Assembly (NCBI GenBank): GCA_009845835.1
Contig: VXYV01000029.1
Location: 18,513 to 82,512, forward strand
DNA from: Gammaproteobacteria bacterium
GTDB lineage: Bacteria > Pseudomonadota > Gammaproteobacteria > Pseudomonadales > Azotimanducaceae
Reading direction: 5' to 3'
DNA: 64,000 bases
Under the pieces are notes generated by a model, which was given only the letters and a program-made list of their open reading frames with translations, was not told where the DNA came from and searched no databases. Below are positions 1 to 9,345 of this stretch, one piece after another (position 1 is the first letter of the stretch; each line of letters opens with the position of its first letter). A program made the translations under genes and the position numbers.

Positions 1-2
1 TT

Positions 3-59
3 TTGGTTTCGATTAAGGGAATGCTTGAAGATCCAGCCCGGATTCTTTTAGAGTTATAA
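3..59 (+). CDS. sucB: SucB C-terminal end (partial), dihydrolipoyl succinyltransferase, E2 of 2-oxoglutarate dehydrogenase
   Basis: Only the last 18 codons are inside the window. They end in IKGMLEDPARILLEL and TAA, which matches the conserved C-terminus of 2-oxoacid dehydrogenase E2 enzymes (the E. coli SucB tail is very similar). The open frame runs off the left edge. It stops 12 bases before lpd, and succinyl-CoA synthetase follows, so SucB rather than another E2 is inferred from context. Confidence 0.8.
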   Translation: MVSIKGMLEDPARILLEL

Positions 60-71
60 CAGGAGGGGATA

Positions 72-1511
72 ATGGATAGAACGACTGACTTAGTAGTTAT
101 CGGCGCGGGTCCAGCCGGATACGCCGCTGCCATTCGTTGTGCGCAGTTAGGATTCAAGACCATCTGTATCGATAAGTCGGTCGATGTGCAACGAAAACCG
201 ACTTTAGGAGGAACATGTTTAAATTGGGGATGTATCCCGTCAAAAGCGTTGTTGGACATTTCTCAGAAATTCAAGGATACTAAAGAGTACGCTGAAATAG
301 GAATAGGAGTATCGGAACCAACGATGGACGTCAACCAAATGATGGCCTTTAAAGACTCGGTCGTAAAGCGGTTAACGGGAGGAATCCAGACTCTGTTCAC
401 TGGCAATGGCGTGACTTTCTTGCCTGGTGTTGGTCAGTTAGGACATGGAAAACAAGTCTCTTACCGTGGACACGATGGTACAAGTGAATTAATCGATGCA
501 AAGCACGTGATCCTTGCTCCAGGTTCAGTGCCAATGGAAATCAGTGCAGCACCATTGGATAATGAATTCATCGTAGATTCGACTGGGGCATTGGAGTTCG
601 ATAAAGTACCGAAAAAACTAGGCATTATCGGCGCGGGAATTATTGGGCTTGAGTTGGGTAGTGTATGGCGAAGACTGGGTTCCGAAGTTGTTATATTGGA
701 AGCGCTTGACGATTTTCTACCGATGGTCGATCGTCGTATTGCACGTGATGCGCTACGGATATTTAAACAACAGGGACTAGATATTCGCTTAGGTGCCCGT
801 GTTGTCGGTACTGAGGTAAGCGACGGTTCCGTGAGTGTGAATTACCAGTTAAAAGGTGAAGATCAGACTTACGCATGCGACAAGATTATTGTCGCCGTGG
901 GTCGTCGACCCTACACGGAAGGTCTCTTAAGTGAAGGTAGCGCCATCAAGGCTGATGAACGTGGTTCGTTATTTGTGAACGATTTGTGCTCGACTAGTGC
1001 ACCGGATATATATGCCGTTGGCGATGTTGTTCGGGGACCGAAGTTGGCCCACAAAGGTATGGAAGAAGGAGTGATGGTAGCTGAACGCATTGCTGGACAT
1101 AAACCACTGGTGAACTACGATACCGTTCCTTCCGTGATTTATACACATCCGGAAATTGCTTGGGTGGGAGAAACCGAATCCGAGATTCAAGCTATGGGGG
1201 ATGAATTCAAGTCTGGTATGTTTTCGTATGCTGCCAACGGTCGCGCCATCGCAGCCAACGATACGGATGGTATGGTCAAGATTATTGCCGATAAGGCAAC
1301 CGATCGAGTCCGTGGCATACACATCATTGGTTCGCAAGCATCCGAATTAATAGCTCAGGGTGTGATTGCGATGGAATTTGGTGCAACTGCAGAAGACCTC
1401 GCGCTAACAATGTTTGCCCATCCGTCATTGTCCGAATCCGTGCACGAAGCAGCCCTTGGTGTCAATGGTAACGCAATCCATGCTGTGAATCGTCGTAAAT
1501 CTAGTAAGTGA
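72..1511 (+). CDS. lpd: Dihydrolipoyl dehydrogenase (E3)
   Basis: FAD-dependent pyridine nucleotide-disulfide oxidoreductase that reoxidises the lipoyl arm of the E2 subunit. The 479-residue product has the N-terminal FAD motif GAGPAG at about 11-16, the redox-active disulfide CLNWGC (C49/C54), a second NAD-binding GAGIIG near 190, and the C-terminal dimerisation/active-site segment HPSLSE (H450, E455). Length is normal for the family. The ATG is preceded by a very strong Shine-Dalgarno, AGGAGGGG at 61-68, one of the few in this window. It lies directly after the sucB end and 81 bases before sucC, as in the suc operons of many proteobacteria, so this E3 most likely serves 2-oxoglutarate dehydrogenase. 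Confidence 0.96.
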   Translation: MDRTTDLVVIGAGPAGYAAAIRCAQLGFKTICIDKSVDVQRKPTLGGTCLNWGCIPSKALLDISQKFKDTKEYAEIGIGVSEPTMDVNQMMAFKDSVVKRLTGGIQTLFTGNGVTFLPGVGQLGHGKQVSYRGHDGTSELIDAKHVILAPGSVPMEISAAPLDNEFIVDSTGALEFDKVPKKLGIIGAGIIGLELGSVWRRLGSEVVILEALDDFLPMVDRRIARDALRIFKQQGLDIRLGARVVGTEVSDGSVSVNYQLKGEDQTYACDKIIVAVGRRPYTEGLLSEGSAIKADERGSLFVNDLCSTSAPDIYAVGDVVRGPKLAHKGMEEGVMVAERIAGHKPLVNYDTVPSVIYTHPEIAWVGETESEIQAMGDEFKSGMFSYAANGRAIAANDTDGMVKIIADKATDRVRGIHIIGSQASELIAQGVIAMEFGATAEDLALTMFAHPSLSESVHEAALGVNGNAIHAVNRRKSSK

Positions 1512-1592
1512 CAGCTACGGCGTTCTATTAATTTTGACGTGATCAACTAGATTATGTGTTGGTCCGCAGCTTTCTCTTTTTGGAATCCTTGA

Positions 1593-2762
1593 GTGAATTT
1601 ACACGAATACCAAGCTAAATCATTATTTGCCGAATATGGTTTACCCGTTTCGACCGGTCAAGCCGCTCAAACCAGTGAGGAAGCAGTTGCAACCGCACAA
1701 AAGTTAGGTGGAACGAGGTGGGTTGCAAAGGTCCAAGTTCATGCTGGTGGTCGCGGGAAAGCTGGTGGCGTAAAACTTATTGATTCCCTTGATGATCTTA
1801 GGTCCTTCGCCAACCGCTGGCTTGGCAACCGTTTAGTCTCTTCACAGACGGATTCTTTAGGCCAATTAGTCTCGTGTATTTATGTCGAATCCGTAACAGA
1901 CATTGAACAAGAGTTCTACTTAGGTGTCGTTATTGATCGATCTAGTCGACGTGTGATTGTGATGAGTTCCGGGGAAGGCGGAGTTGATATTGAGAGTGTA
2001 GCGGCAGCTACACCAGAAAAAATACTGCGATGTTCCATTGATCCATTTTTAGGGGCACAAGCATATCAAGCCCGAACGATGGCGTTTCAATTAGGGGTTC
2101 ACGGTAAACAGGTTAAGCAATTCATTCGAATTTTTATGAATTTATGTGAATTGTTTCACAAATTAGATTGTTCACTTGTGGAAATTAACCCTTTGGTCTT
2201 GACTAGTAGTGGCGACTTACTTTGTTTGGATGCGAAAGTCAACATCGATAGTAATGCTTTGTTTCGACACCCACGCCTTGAGTACATGGCAGACCCAACA
2301 CAGTTGGACGAACGGGAAGTTCAAGCCGCGAAATTTAACCTGAGTTATGTCTCGCTGGATGGAGATATCGGATGTATGGTCAATGGCGCGGGATTAGCCA
2401 TGGGCACCATGGATCTGGTAAAACTGTATGGTGGGAATCCGGCTAACTTTCTAGATGTAGGGGGTGGAGTTCAAAAAGAATCGGTAGCTGAAGCATTCAA
2501 GATTTTATTGTCGGACGAAAAAGTCAAAACAGTTCTTATCAATATCTTTGGTGGAATCGTATCGTGTGAAATCATCGCCAAAGGAATTGTTGAGGCCTAT
2601 CGTGGAGTAGGTGTTCAGATTCCGGTCGTAGTACGATTTGACGGCAATAGCGCGCGTGAAGGACGCGAAGTCTTCCGCCATAGTGGTCTAAACATTGTTG
2701 CAGCAAATTCATTACAAGAAGCAGCGCAACTAGCGGTTTCTGCCGCCAAGGGTGAAGTATGA
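1593..2762 (+). CDS. sucC: Succinyl-CoA synthetase, beta subunit (ADP-forming)
   Basis: With SucD it converts succinyl-CoA to succinate with formation of ATP or GTP in the TCA cycle. The 389-residue product starts NLHEYQAK, as SucC proteins do, and has the ATP-grasp segment [14 protein letters not shown] and the conserved [11 protein letters not shown] near the C-terminal CoA-ligase domain. The start is GTG; the next in-frame alternatives would cut the conserved N-terminus. No clear Shine-Dalgarno is seen. Its last codons overlap sucD by four bases, indicating translational coupling. Confidence 0.95.
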   Translation: MNLHEYQAKSLFAEYGLPVSTGQAAQTSEEAVATAQKLGGTRWVAKVQVHAGGRGKAGGVKLIDSLDDLRSFANRWLGNRLVSSQTDSLGQLVSCIYVESVTDIEQEFYLGVVIDRSSRRVIVMSSGEGGVDIESVAAATPEKILRCSIDPFLGAQAYQARTMAFQLGVHGKQVKQFIRIFMNLCELFHKLDCSLVEINPLVLTSSGDLLCLDAKVNIDSNALFRHPRLEYMADPTQLDEREVQAAKFNLSYVSLDGDIGCMVNGAGLAMGTMDLVKLYGGNPANFLDVGGGVQKESVAEAFKILLSDEKVKTVLINIFGGIVSCEIIAKGIVEAYRGVGVQIPVVVRFDGNSAREGREVFRHSGLNIVAANSLQEAAQLAVSAAKGEV

Positions 2763-3628
2763 GTATTTTGATTGACAAAAATACTCAAGTTGTATGCCAA
2801 GGATTTACGGGTTCGCAGGGTACATTCCATAGTCAGCAAGCAATCGCGTACGGTACGAAATTGGTTTGTGGGGTAGTTCCCGGACGTGGCGGTCAAGAGC
2901 ACTTGGGGTTACCGGTATTTAATACGGTAAGTGATGCTATTGAAAATACGGGTGCGACGGTTTCAGTAATTTACGTTCCTGCGCCATTTTGTTTAGACTC
3001 GATACTTGAATCGATTGAAGCTAGATTGGAACTCGTGGTATGTATCACCGAAGGACTACCGGTCCTCGATATGCTCAAAGCCAAAGCGTATGCCGATCTG
3101 CTTGGGGTACGCGTGGTCGGACCTAATTGTCCTGGAGTAATTACACCAGGTGAGTGTAAGATTGGTATCATGCCTGCTGAGATTCATCGACCCGGCAAGA
3201 TTGGTGTAGTCTCGCGCTCCGGAACCTTGACCTATGAAGCTGTAAAACAAATCAGCGATCGCGGATTTGGTCAAAGTACTTGTGTAGGAATTGGCGGGGA
3301 TCCTATTCCAGGTACGAATTTCATTGATGTCATTGCTTTGTTCGAACAAGATGTCGAAACTGAAGCTATTGTGATGGTAGGTGAAATAGGTGGTACTGCT
3401 GAGGAAGAAACAGCTGAGTACATCAAGCATAACGTTTCCAAACCGGTAATCGCGTATATCGCTGGTGCTACTGCACCGAAAGGGAAACGTATGGGACATG
3501 CAGGAGCAATCATTGCGGGTGGTAAAGGGACAGCCGAAGAAAAGTTCACAGCCTTAGATCGTGCAGGAGTTAGCACGGTACGAGATTTAGCACAGATTGG
3601 TGATGCCTTACTTGACACTCTTGGATAA
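2759..3628 (+). CDS. sucD: Succinyl-CoA synthetase, alpha subunit
   Basis: Alpha subunit carrying the phosphohistidine. The 289-residue product has the N-terminal CoA-binding Rossmann region ([10 protein letters not shown] at about 17-26, [11 protein letters not shown] further on), the VGPNCPG motif, and the catalytic histidine in GHAGAI at H247. It overlaps sucC at ATGA, the usual coupled arrangement that gives equal subunit amounts. The length matches the family. Confidence 0.96.
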   Translation: MSILIDKNTQVVCQGFTGSQGTFHSQQAIAYGTKLVCGVVPGRGGQEHLGLPVFNTVSDAIENTGATVSVIYVPAPFCLDSILESIEARLELVVCITEGLPVLDMLKAKAYADLLGVRVVGPNCPGVITPGECKIGIMPAEIHRPGKIGVVSRSGTLTYEAVKQISDRGFGQSTCVGIGGDPIPGTNFIDVIALFEQDVETEAIVMVGEIGGTAEEETAEYIKHNVSKPVIAYIAGATAPKGKRMGHAGAIIAGGKGTAEEKFTALDRAGVSTVRDLAQIGDALLDTLG

Positions 3629-3657
3629 TGAGCAAGCTCAATTTCTGCTTTCGAATT

Positions 3658-3686
3658 CTTGAAATTTAGGCGATTCGACACTATTT
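3658..3686 (+). promoter_or_regulatory. Possible sigma-32 (heat-shock) promoter for htpG
   Basis: CTTGAAA at 3658-3664 matches the sigma-32 -35 consensus. It is followed after 14 bases by CACTATTT at 3679-3686, six of eight positions like the -10 consensus CCCCATNT. It lies about 30 bases before the htpG ATG. HtpG is a classic sigma-32 target in gammaproteobacteria, which supports the reading, but this rests on one by-eye match. Confidence 0.45.
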
Positions 3687-3717
3687 CTGATACTCCTAAT
3701 CTAACCAAACCATAGCT

Positions 3718-5601
3718 ATGACTAGTCAAACATTAGGTTTTCAAACGGAAGCCAAGAAATTGCTTCATCTCATGATTAACTCTTTGTATTCCAACAAAGA
3801 AGTTTTCCTACGAGAACTCATCTCAAACTCCTCTGATGCAATTGATAAGTTGAGATTCAAAGCACTTAATGAACCCGATCTTCTTGCCGAAGACGAAGAA
3901 CTAAAGATTTCGATCAATTTTGATGAAAAAGCCTTGACACTATCTGTCTCGGACAACGGCATCGGCATGACACGGGATGAGGTAGTGGAAAATTTGGGTA
4001 CGATAGCCAAATCGGGTACTGAAGAATTTTTCGATATGCTCACCGGTGATCAACAAAAAGATGCTGCCTTAATTGGGCAATTTGGCGTCGGGTTTTATAG
4101 TTCCTTTATGGTTGCCGATGAAGTTTCTGTACTTACTCGCAAAGCTGGGTCGGATCAAGGCACGCATTGGACGTCTAAGGGTGAAGAAGAATTTACCGTA
4201 GACGATGCAGAAGCGCCTCGTGGTACTAGCGTCATCCTTAAACTCAAAGATGATGCGAAAGAGTATGCTAGTGATTATCGTTTGCGACAGATTGTTAGGC
4301 GATATAGCGACCATATCGCTGTACCAGTTTATATGCCAGATCATGACAGTGATAATGACACGACAGACTGGGCAACAGTCAATGAAGCGAAAGCACTGTG
4401 GATGCGTTCGCGGTCGGAGATTAGCGACGACGAGTACAAAGAGTTCTACAAACACATTTCCCACGATTTTGAAGACCCAATCGCGTGGAGTCACAATAAA
4501 GTGGAGGGAAAGCTCGAATATACCAGTTTGCTTTATATCCCAAAACGTGCTCCCTGGGATTTATTCAACCCAAACTTCGCGCACGGCCTCAAACTTTACA
4601 TTCAACGCGTTTTTGTCTTAGACGAAGCTGAGGTTTTTCTACCATCGTACTTGCGGTTTGTTAAAGGGGTAGTCGATTCCAGTGATTTACCGTTGAACGT
4701 TTCAAGAGAAACGCTCCAAAAGAGCAGATCAGTCGAGAATATCCGTAATGCCATTGGCCGCAGAGTACTTGAACGACTAGAAAAACTAGCGGTCGACGAC
4801 TGTGAAGCTTTTGGTGAGTTTTGGGACAATTTTGGCAACGTTCTCAAAGAAGGTACACCACTTGAAAATCCGCATCGAGAAACTTTGATGAAGTTGCTCA
4901 GGTTTGCGACAACTCACGACGACAACACTGAGCGTGAGGAACGGACTTCTTTGCGACAATATGTAGATCGAGCGAGTAGTGATCAGACTCACATTTACTA
5001 TGTGATTGGCGAAAATGAACGGATTGCGCGAAATAGTCCCCATCTCGAAGTATTTCTTAAACAGGGGATCGAAGTCTTACTATTGAACGATGCAGTCGAT
5101 GCTTGGATGATGTCACATCTGTCTGAATTTGATGGTAAGAAGTTTCAAGATATCACGCGAAGTAATCTAGATTTACCAAAAGCCGCAGAGGGTAAAAAAG
5201 ACGACAAGGACGACAAAGTTGATAACGATGATCCATTCGATGAGGATTTGTTACAACGGATGAAGATGATTCTCGATGATAAAGTTGAATCTGTGGCTAA
5301 GTCTAATCGTCTAGTTGATTCACCTGCATGTTTGGTCTTAGGAGTAAATGATGTTGATGTGCATGTACGACGGCTACTAGAAGCGTCAGGACAGGAAGTA
5401 CCAATGCCAAAACCTTCGTTAGAAGTGAATACTGACCACGCTTTGGTGCAACATCTAGTTGGACAATCGGATGAGGCATTATTTTCAGACATTGTTCATA
5501 TTCTGTATGAACAAGCAGCACTTGCGGCTGGTTCCTTCCCAATCGAAGCAGGTGCACATGTCAAACGAGTTAATCGGTTACTTACGGACCTACTAGTCTG
5601 A
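3718..5601 (+). CDS. htpG: Molecular chaperone HtpG (bacterial Hsp90)
   Basis: ATP-dependent dimeric cytoplasmic chaperone. The 627-residue product has the GHKL ATPase motifs in order: ELISNSSDAIDKL (about 34-46), DNGIGMT (about 79-85), and the lid/GxxGxG segment GQFGVGFYSS (about 120-129). The middle domain has SDLPLNVSRETLQ, which includes the conserved catalytic-loop arginine. A charged Asp/Lys stretch at about 480-500 links to the C-terminal dimerisation domain. Length and domain order are ordinary for HtpG. It is separated from sucD by 89 bases and followed 11 bases later by gpsA. Confidence 0.97.
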   Translation: MTSQTLGFQTEAKKLLHLMINSLYSNKEVFLRELISNSSDAIDKLRFKALNEPDLLAEDEELKISINFDEKALTLSVSDNGIGMTRDEVVENLGTIAKSGTEEFFDMLTGDQQKDAALIGQFGVGFYSSFMVADEVSVLTRKAGSDQGTHWTSKGEEEFTVDDAEAPRGTSVILKLKDDAKEYASDYRLRQIVRRYSDHIAVPVYMPDHDSDNDTTDWATVNEAKALWMRSRSEISDDEYKEFYKHISHDFEDPIAWSHNKVEGKLEYTSLLYIPKRAPWDLFNPNFAHGLKLYIQRVFVLDEAEVFLPSYLRFVKGVVDSSDLPLNVSRETLQKSRSVENIRNAIGRRVLERLEKLAVDDCEAFGEFWDNFGNVLKEGTPLENPHRETLMKLLRFATTHDDNTEREERTSLRQYVDRASSDQTHIYYVIGENERIARNSPHLEVFLKQGIEVLLLNDAVDAWMMSHLSEFDGKKFQDITRSNLDLPKAAEGKKDDKDDKVDNDDPFDEDLLQRMKMILDDKVESVAKSNRLVDSPACLVLGVNDVDVHVRRLLEASGQEVPMPKPSLEVNTDHALVQHLVGQSDEALFSDIVHILYEQAALAAGSFPIEAGAHVKRVNRLLTDLLV

Positions 5602-5612
5602 ACGACACGCAC

Positions 5613-6626
5613 ATGACCGTTGCGGTGATTGGGGCAGGCAACTTTGGGACGGTGATCGCCAATATTGTCGCCGCCAACGGATACGATACCACACTATGGA
5701 TGCGTGATGAATCCCAGTTGACGGAAATTCTTAAATGCAATGAGAATCGTCGTTATTTGCCTGGATACCCACTTCACGAAAAGATACGTTCGACAACAGA
5801 CATTGCCGCCGCAGTAGGGTCAAGTCAACTCGTATTCGTTACGGTTCCTAGTCATTCGTTTCGCGAAGTAGCACAATTGATTGGGAATCACCTCAGACCT
5901 TACTCACACACGGTTAGTGCTACTAAAGGGATAGAACAAAGTTCATTCAAACTAATGAGTGAAATACTGCGAGAAGAACTGCCACCCTGTTCAATAGGTA
6001 TTCTGAGTGGACCAAACCTAGCCGAAGAAATCGCACGCGGAATGTATGCTGGTACTGTAATTGCGAGTATTGATACCGAACTTATATCACTTGTTCAAGA
6101 CACCTTGAGTAGTAAAACGTTTCGTGTATACTCAAGTACTGATACGTACGGTGTCGAGTTGGCGGGTGCATTGAAGAACATTTATGCAATCATTTGTGGT
6201 GTTGCGTCTGCTCTTAACTTAGGTCAGAACACGGCCTCTTTAGTCATGACGCGTGGTTTAGTCGAGATGAGTAGATTTGCTGAAGCAATGGAAGGAAATC
6301 GGTATACCTTTTTGGGGTTGTCCGGTGTAGGTGATTTGGTTGCAACATGTACTTCTCCTCATTCACGAAACTATCAACTTGGAGTCGAGATTGCCACTGG
6401 ACTGTCGCTAGAAGATGCGATGAACAAGTTAGGTAAACTCGCCGAAGGAGTCTATACATTACAAGCTGTATACGAACGGAAAAAGTCATTGGACATTTAT
6501 ATGCCCCTCGTGGACGGGTTGTACCGTGTTCTCATCAAGGGCGAGAGTTTACAATCTACGATCGATGATTTAATGACTTCAGAACAACGCGAAGATGTGG
6601 AATTTAACGATAACCGGCAGCAATGA
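5613..6626 (+). CDS. gpsA: Glycerol-3-phosphate dehydrogenase [NAD(P)+]
   Basis: Reduces dihydroxyacetone phosphate to sn-glycerol-3-phosphate for phospholipid synthesis. The 337-residue product has the N-terminal dinucleotide-binding motif GAGNFGT (about 7-13), the SATKGIE segment, LSGPNLAEEIARG, the catalytic lysine region ELAGALKNIYAI and the substrate-binding SRNYQLG. This is the normal GpsA architecture and length. It begins 11 bases after htpG and overlaps the following gene by four bases (ATGA), so it is probably co-transcribed with both. Confidence 0.95.
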   Translation: MTVAVIGAGNFGTVIANIVAANGYDTTLWMRDESQLTEILKCNENRRYLPGYPLHEKIRSTTDIAAAVGSSQLVFVTVPSHSFREVAQLIGNHLRPYSHTVSATKGIEQSSFKLMSEILREELPPCSIGILSGPNLAEEIARGMYAGTVIASIDTELISLVQDTLSSKTFRVYSSTDTYGVELAGALKNIYAIICGVASALNLGQNTASLVMTRGLVEMSRFAEAMEGNRYTFLGLSGVGDLVATCTSPHSRNYQLGVEIATGLSLEDAMNKLGKLAEGVYTLQAVYERKKSLDIYMPLVDGLYRVLIKGESLQSTIDDLMTSEQREDVEFNDNRQQ

Positions 6627-7540
6627 GTTTGTTCCTTAGCAAAAATAAAATAGGGTTCTTTGGCGGAGTGATCTTGCTATGCGCGACAAGTTGTATAACA
6701 GCAAAAGAGTTGATTCTTTCCGAACAACCGCGATATCGCTTGAATACGGAATCTACCTCTGAACAAGTCGAGCCTTATACCTTTATCTATGGACCGGTAG
6801 ATAAGGTAAAGCATGAAATTTCATTTACTCGATCCGTCAAACTTTTTGGAAAGATCTATCGTCGTACCTATGAAACACCAACCGATATCGGCAGGATTGA
6901 AGCATTTGGGCGATATCGTTCCGAATTATTGGACAAAGGAGGAGAGATTCTCTTCGAATGTGAAGGTCGCGACTGCGGTCGAGCTACGATTTGGGGCAAC
7001 GAAATTTTTAAGGAACGCGAGCTCTCGACCATCGACAAGAAGCAATCTTTTTTGGCTGGTACAGTGCAAGTGGACGGCGCTCAGAAGTTGATTTCTGTGT
7101 ACGTCGTGGAAAGAGCGAATCGCAGGGTATTTGCTCATATTGTTGAAGTTGCGCCAGAATCCAACATTAAATTTGCGACGAATTCAAATATCGACAGTAA
7201 ATTGGCGCGCGATGGAATAGTTCATATCGAGGGAGTCATACCGAATCAAGATGGAAAGCTATCTAATGAAAGTATTGTTGAATTACGGCGAATCGCGCGT
7301 GAACAACTCACCGCTTTTACGGATGAGTCCATCTACGTAGTTTGCCATCTCGCGGGTTCTTTAAGTTCCGAAGAATTGGTTGCAAATTCCCAAGTGTGTG
7401 CAGAAACGATATCGGCTCTCTTAGCAGAAGAAGCAGGATTTGAAATATTGGCTTTTGGTGTTGGTCCCTTCGCACCGCTAGATGGCGTCGCGCAATCTCG
7501 GATTGAATTAATCATTCCGAAATTGCTTCCTCGCGATTAA
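6623..7540 (+). CDS. DUF4892-type envelope protein with OmpA-like C-terminus
   Basis: The 305-residue product starts with an N-terminal hydrophobic segment (about 10-28) compatible with a Sec signal peptide ending near a Cys-rich stretch, so it is probably exported. The region at about 80-130 has the CEGRDCG...WGNEIF pattern I associate with DUF4892 proteins, and the last 90 residues have the spacing of an OmpA-like peptidoglycan-binding fold, ending in RIELIIP. That suggests a periplasmic or outer-membrane-associated role, but its function is unknown. It overlaps gpsA at ATGA, so it is the third gene of an htpG-gpsA unit. Family assignment is from memory of the motif. Confidence 0.65.
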   Translation: MSLFLSKNKIGFFGGVILLCATSCITAKELILSEQPRYRLNTESTSEQVEPYTFIYGPVDKVKHEISFTRSVKLFGKIYRRTYETPTDIGRIEAFGRYRSELLDKGGEILFECEGRDCGRATIWGNEIFKERELSTIDKKQSFLAGTVQVDGAQKLISVYVVERANRRVFAHIVEVAPESNIKFATNSNIDSKLARDGIVHIEGVIPNQDGKLSNESIVELRRIAREQLTAFTDESIYVVCHLAGSLSSEELVANSQVCAETISALLAEEAGFEILAFGVGPFAPLDGVAQSRIELIIPKLLPRD

Positions 7541-7572
7541 GTGAAACGCTAGAGCGTATATCAAACTCGTCT

Positions 7573-9171
7573 ATGAATTTGTGTGAGGTAGTAGTACGGT
7601 TGTGTCGGGACGTAAACATCTCGGTATTTTTTGGCGTTCCAGGCATCCACAATTTACCGATTTATGCTGCGTTAAACAAATTAGAGACGAAACTTTACAC
7701 GACTAGACACGAACAAAGCGCTGCTTTCATGGCTGATGGTTATGCTCGTGCAACCGGTAAAGTTGCTGGATGTGTTTTGATTGATGGTCCTGGGTTTTTA
7801 AACGCAACCACTGCGATTGGTCAAGCGAATGCGGACTCTATTCCGATGGTTGTACTCACCCCGTGTTTCGATAGTAAACGTACCGGTGTTTTACACCAGT
7901 TACCGGGGCAAGGACGAATTTCTCGTGAGTTATGCCGGACGCACATTCGTTTAACCGAAGAGGTCTCTCCAGAGACAATCGGTTTCCAATTACAGAATCA
8001 CTTAAGTAATAAACGACCTGGTGTACTGCATATTGAGATACCCATGACGTTGTTTGATCGACAAACTGACTTCAGCTTTGAATTTCGTGAAGATCAAGTT
8101 GTTCCGGAACAAAACGACGGAATTGTACAGGCAAAAAATTTCTTGCAACAAGCCAATACGACACTTATCATTGCAGGTGGAGGAAGTCTCTCTGCGGTGC
8201 GAGAGATCCAGCAACTTGCTGAAACTATAGATGCACCCGTTGTTAACACCACCGCGTCGAAAGGTATTCTTCCGTTAGATCATCCTTTACGAGTAGGCGC
8301 GAGTCCTTCATTACCGGAAGTCCGGCAGTTTATCGAGTTGGCAGACACTGTAGTCGCAGTTGGGACGGAGTTAGGGGAAACTGACTTTGATTTTTTCCTC
8401 ACAGGTAAAGAACTGGATATTAAGCAATTAATCAGAATCGATATTGATCCTTCACAGTTACACGCTAACGTTCGTGCTGATTTACCGATACGAGGACTAG
8501 CAAAGGATGTCATTTTAGGGCTATATCTAACCAAGGAAGCGGTGAATAGTGGAGCAGAGCGAGTAGGAGCGTTGTCTACACTAATTCAAAAAAATCGATT
8601 CTATGATACTAGGATGAGAGATTTTCTTAGCGTGATTCAAGATCGAACCGATGTACTAGTTGGGGATTCTGCACAACCCAACTACTTTGCTCTTTGGTTG
8701 TATGAACCGCGGTTTCCGCGTTCTTACTTTCACAGTGTGACAGGTTTTGGTACATTGGGTTATGGAATTCCTGCAGCGATTGGGGCAAAAGTCGGTCGAC
8801 TCAATGATCGTGTTGCTTGTTTAATTGGTGATGGTGGGGCAGGGTACACATTGGCGGAAGTGCAGACCGCCACACAGTTTGAATTGAATATACCATTTAT
8901 CATTTGGAACAATTATGGTTTCAAGGAAATCGATAAGGCGGTGAGTGTCGAATCTTCTTCTAGGTATTACGACTCACCTAGACCACCTTGTTATCGAGCG
9001 CTTACTGATGCATTTGGCATGGAGTATAGCTTTCCGCAAAACCTTGCCGAACTAGATTCTGCCGTAGAAATGGCTTTTTCTCGAAGTTGTCCAACGATTA
9101 TTGAGGTAGAGGAAAGTAGATTTGTAGATTCAGTTTCTTTGGAAAATTGGTTCAAAGAACCGCTGAGTTAG
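7573..9171 (+). CDS. Acetolactate-synthase-family TPP-dependent enzyme (possibly 5-guanidino-2-oxopentanoate decarboxylase-like)
   Basis: The 532-residue product has the three-domain TPP enzyme layout. The N-terminal PYR domain has the catalytic glutamate in TRHEQSAAFMADGYAR (about E50). A central FAD/NAD-like domain starts around 190. The C-terminal PP domain has the TPP/Mg motif GDGGAG (about 418-423) followed about 27 residues later by NNYG. It is not near ilvH or ilvC, so a biosynthetic IlvB role is unlikely. LHQLPGQ in the PYR domain resembles the HELPDQ segment of AruI-type 2-oxo-acid decarboxylases, which makes amino-acid catabolism a possibility. Substrate is not determinable from the sequence. 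Confidence 0.75.
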   Translation: MNLCEVVVRLCRDVNISVFFGVPGIHNLPIYAALNKLETKLYTTRHEQSAAFMADGYARATGKVAGCVLIDGPGFLNATTAIGQANADSIPMVVLTPCFDSKRTGVLHQLPGQGRISRELCRTHIRLTEEVSPETIGFQLQNHLSNKRPGVLHIEIPMTLFDRQTDFSFEFREDQVVPEQNDGIVQAKNFLQQANTTLIIAGGGSLSAVREIQQLAETIDAPVVNTTASKGILPLDHPLRVGASPSLPEVRQFIELADTVVAVGTELGETDFDFFLTGKELDIKQLIRIDIDPSQLHANVRADLPIRGLAKDVILGLYLTKEAVNSGAERVGALSTLIQKNRFYDTRMRDFLSVIQDRTDVLVGDSAQPNYFALWLYEPRFPRSYFHSVTGFGTLGYGIPAAIGAKVGRLNDRVACLIGDGGAGYTLAEVQTATQFELNIPFIIWNNYGFKEIDKAVSVESSSRYYDSPRPPCYRALTDAFGMEYSFPQNLAELDSAVEMAFSRSCPTIIEVEESRFVDSVSLENWFKEPLS

Positions 9172-9345
9172 ACTGTCGTTTTTCGACGAATTTTTACTAT
9201 ATGTTGTCTCAACGCAAAATCGAAAGTCAAATCGATTCTGGTACTAGCGGATAAAGATGATCGTTGTCCAAAATTAGTAGAATCCATTACCATCAAATAT
9301 CCATTGACATACTAGTTCCGTAATCTAACCGTCCCTTCCTCAATT

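Noticed and set aside
9175..9195. Terminator after the TPP enzyme gene
   Set aside because: The stem is only four base pairs (GTCG/CGAC) around T residues; too weak to call.
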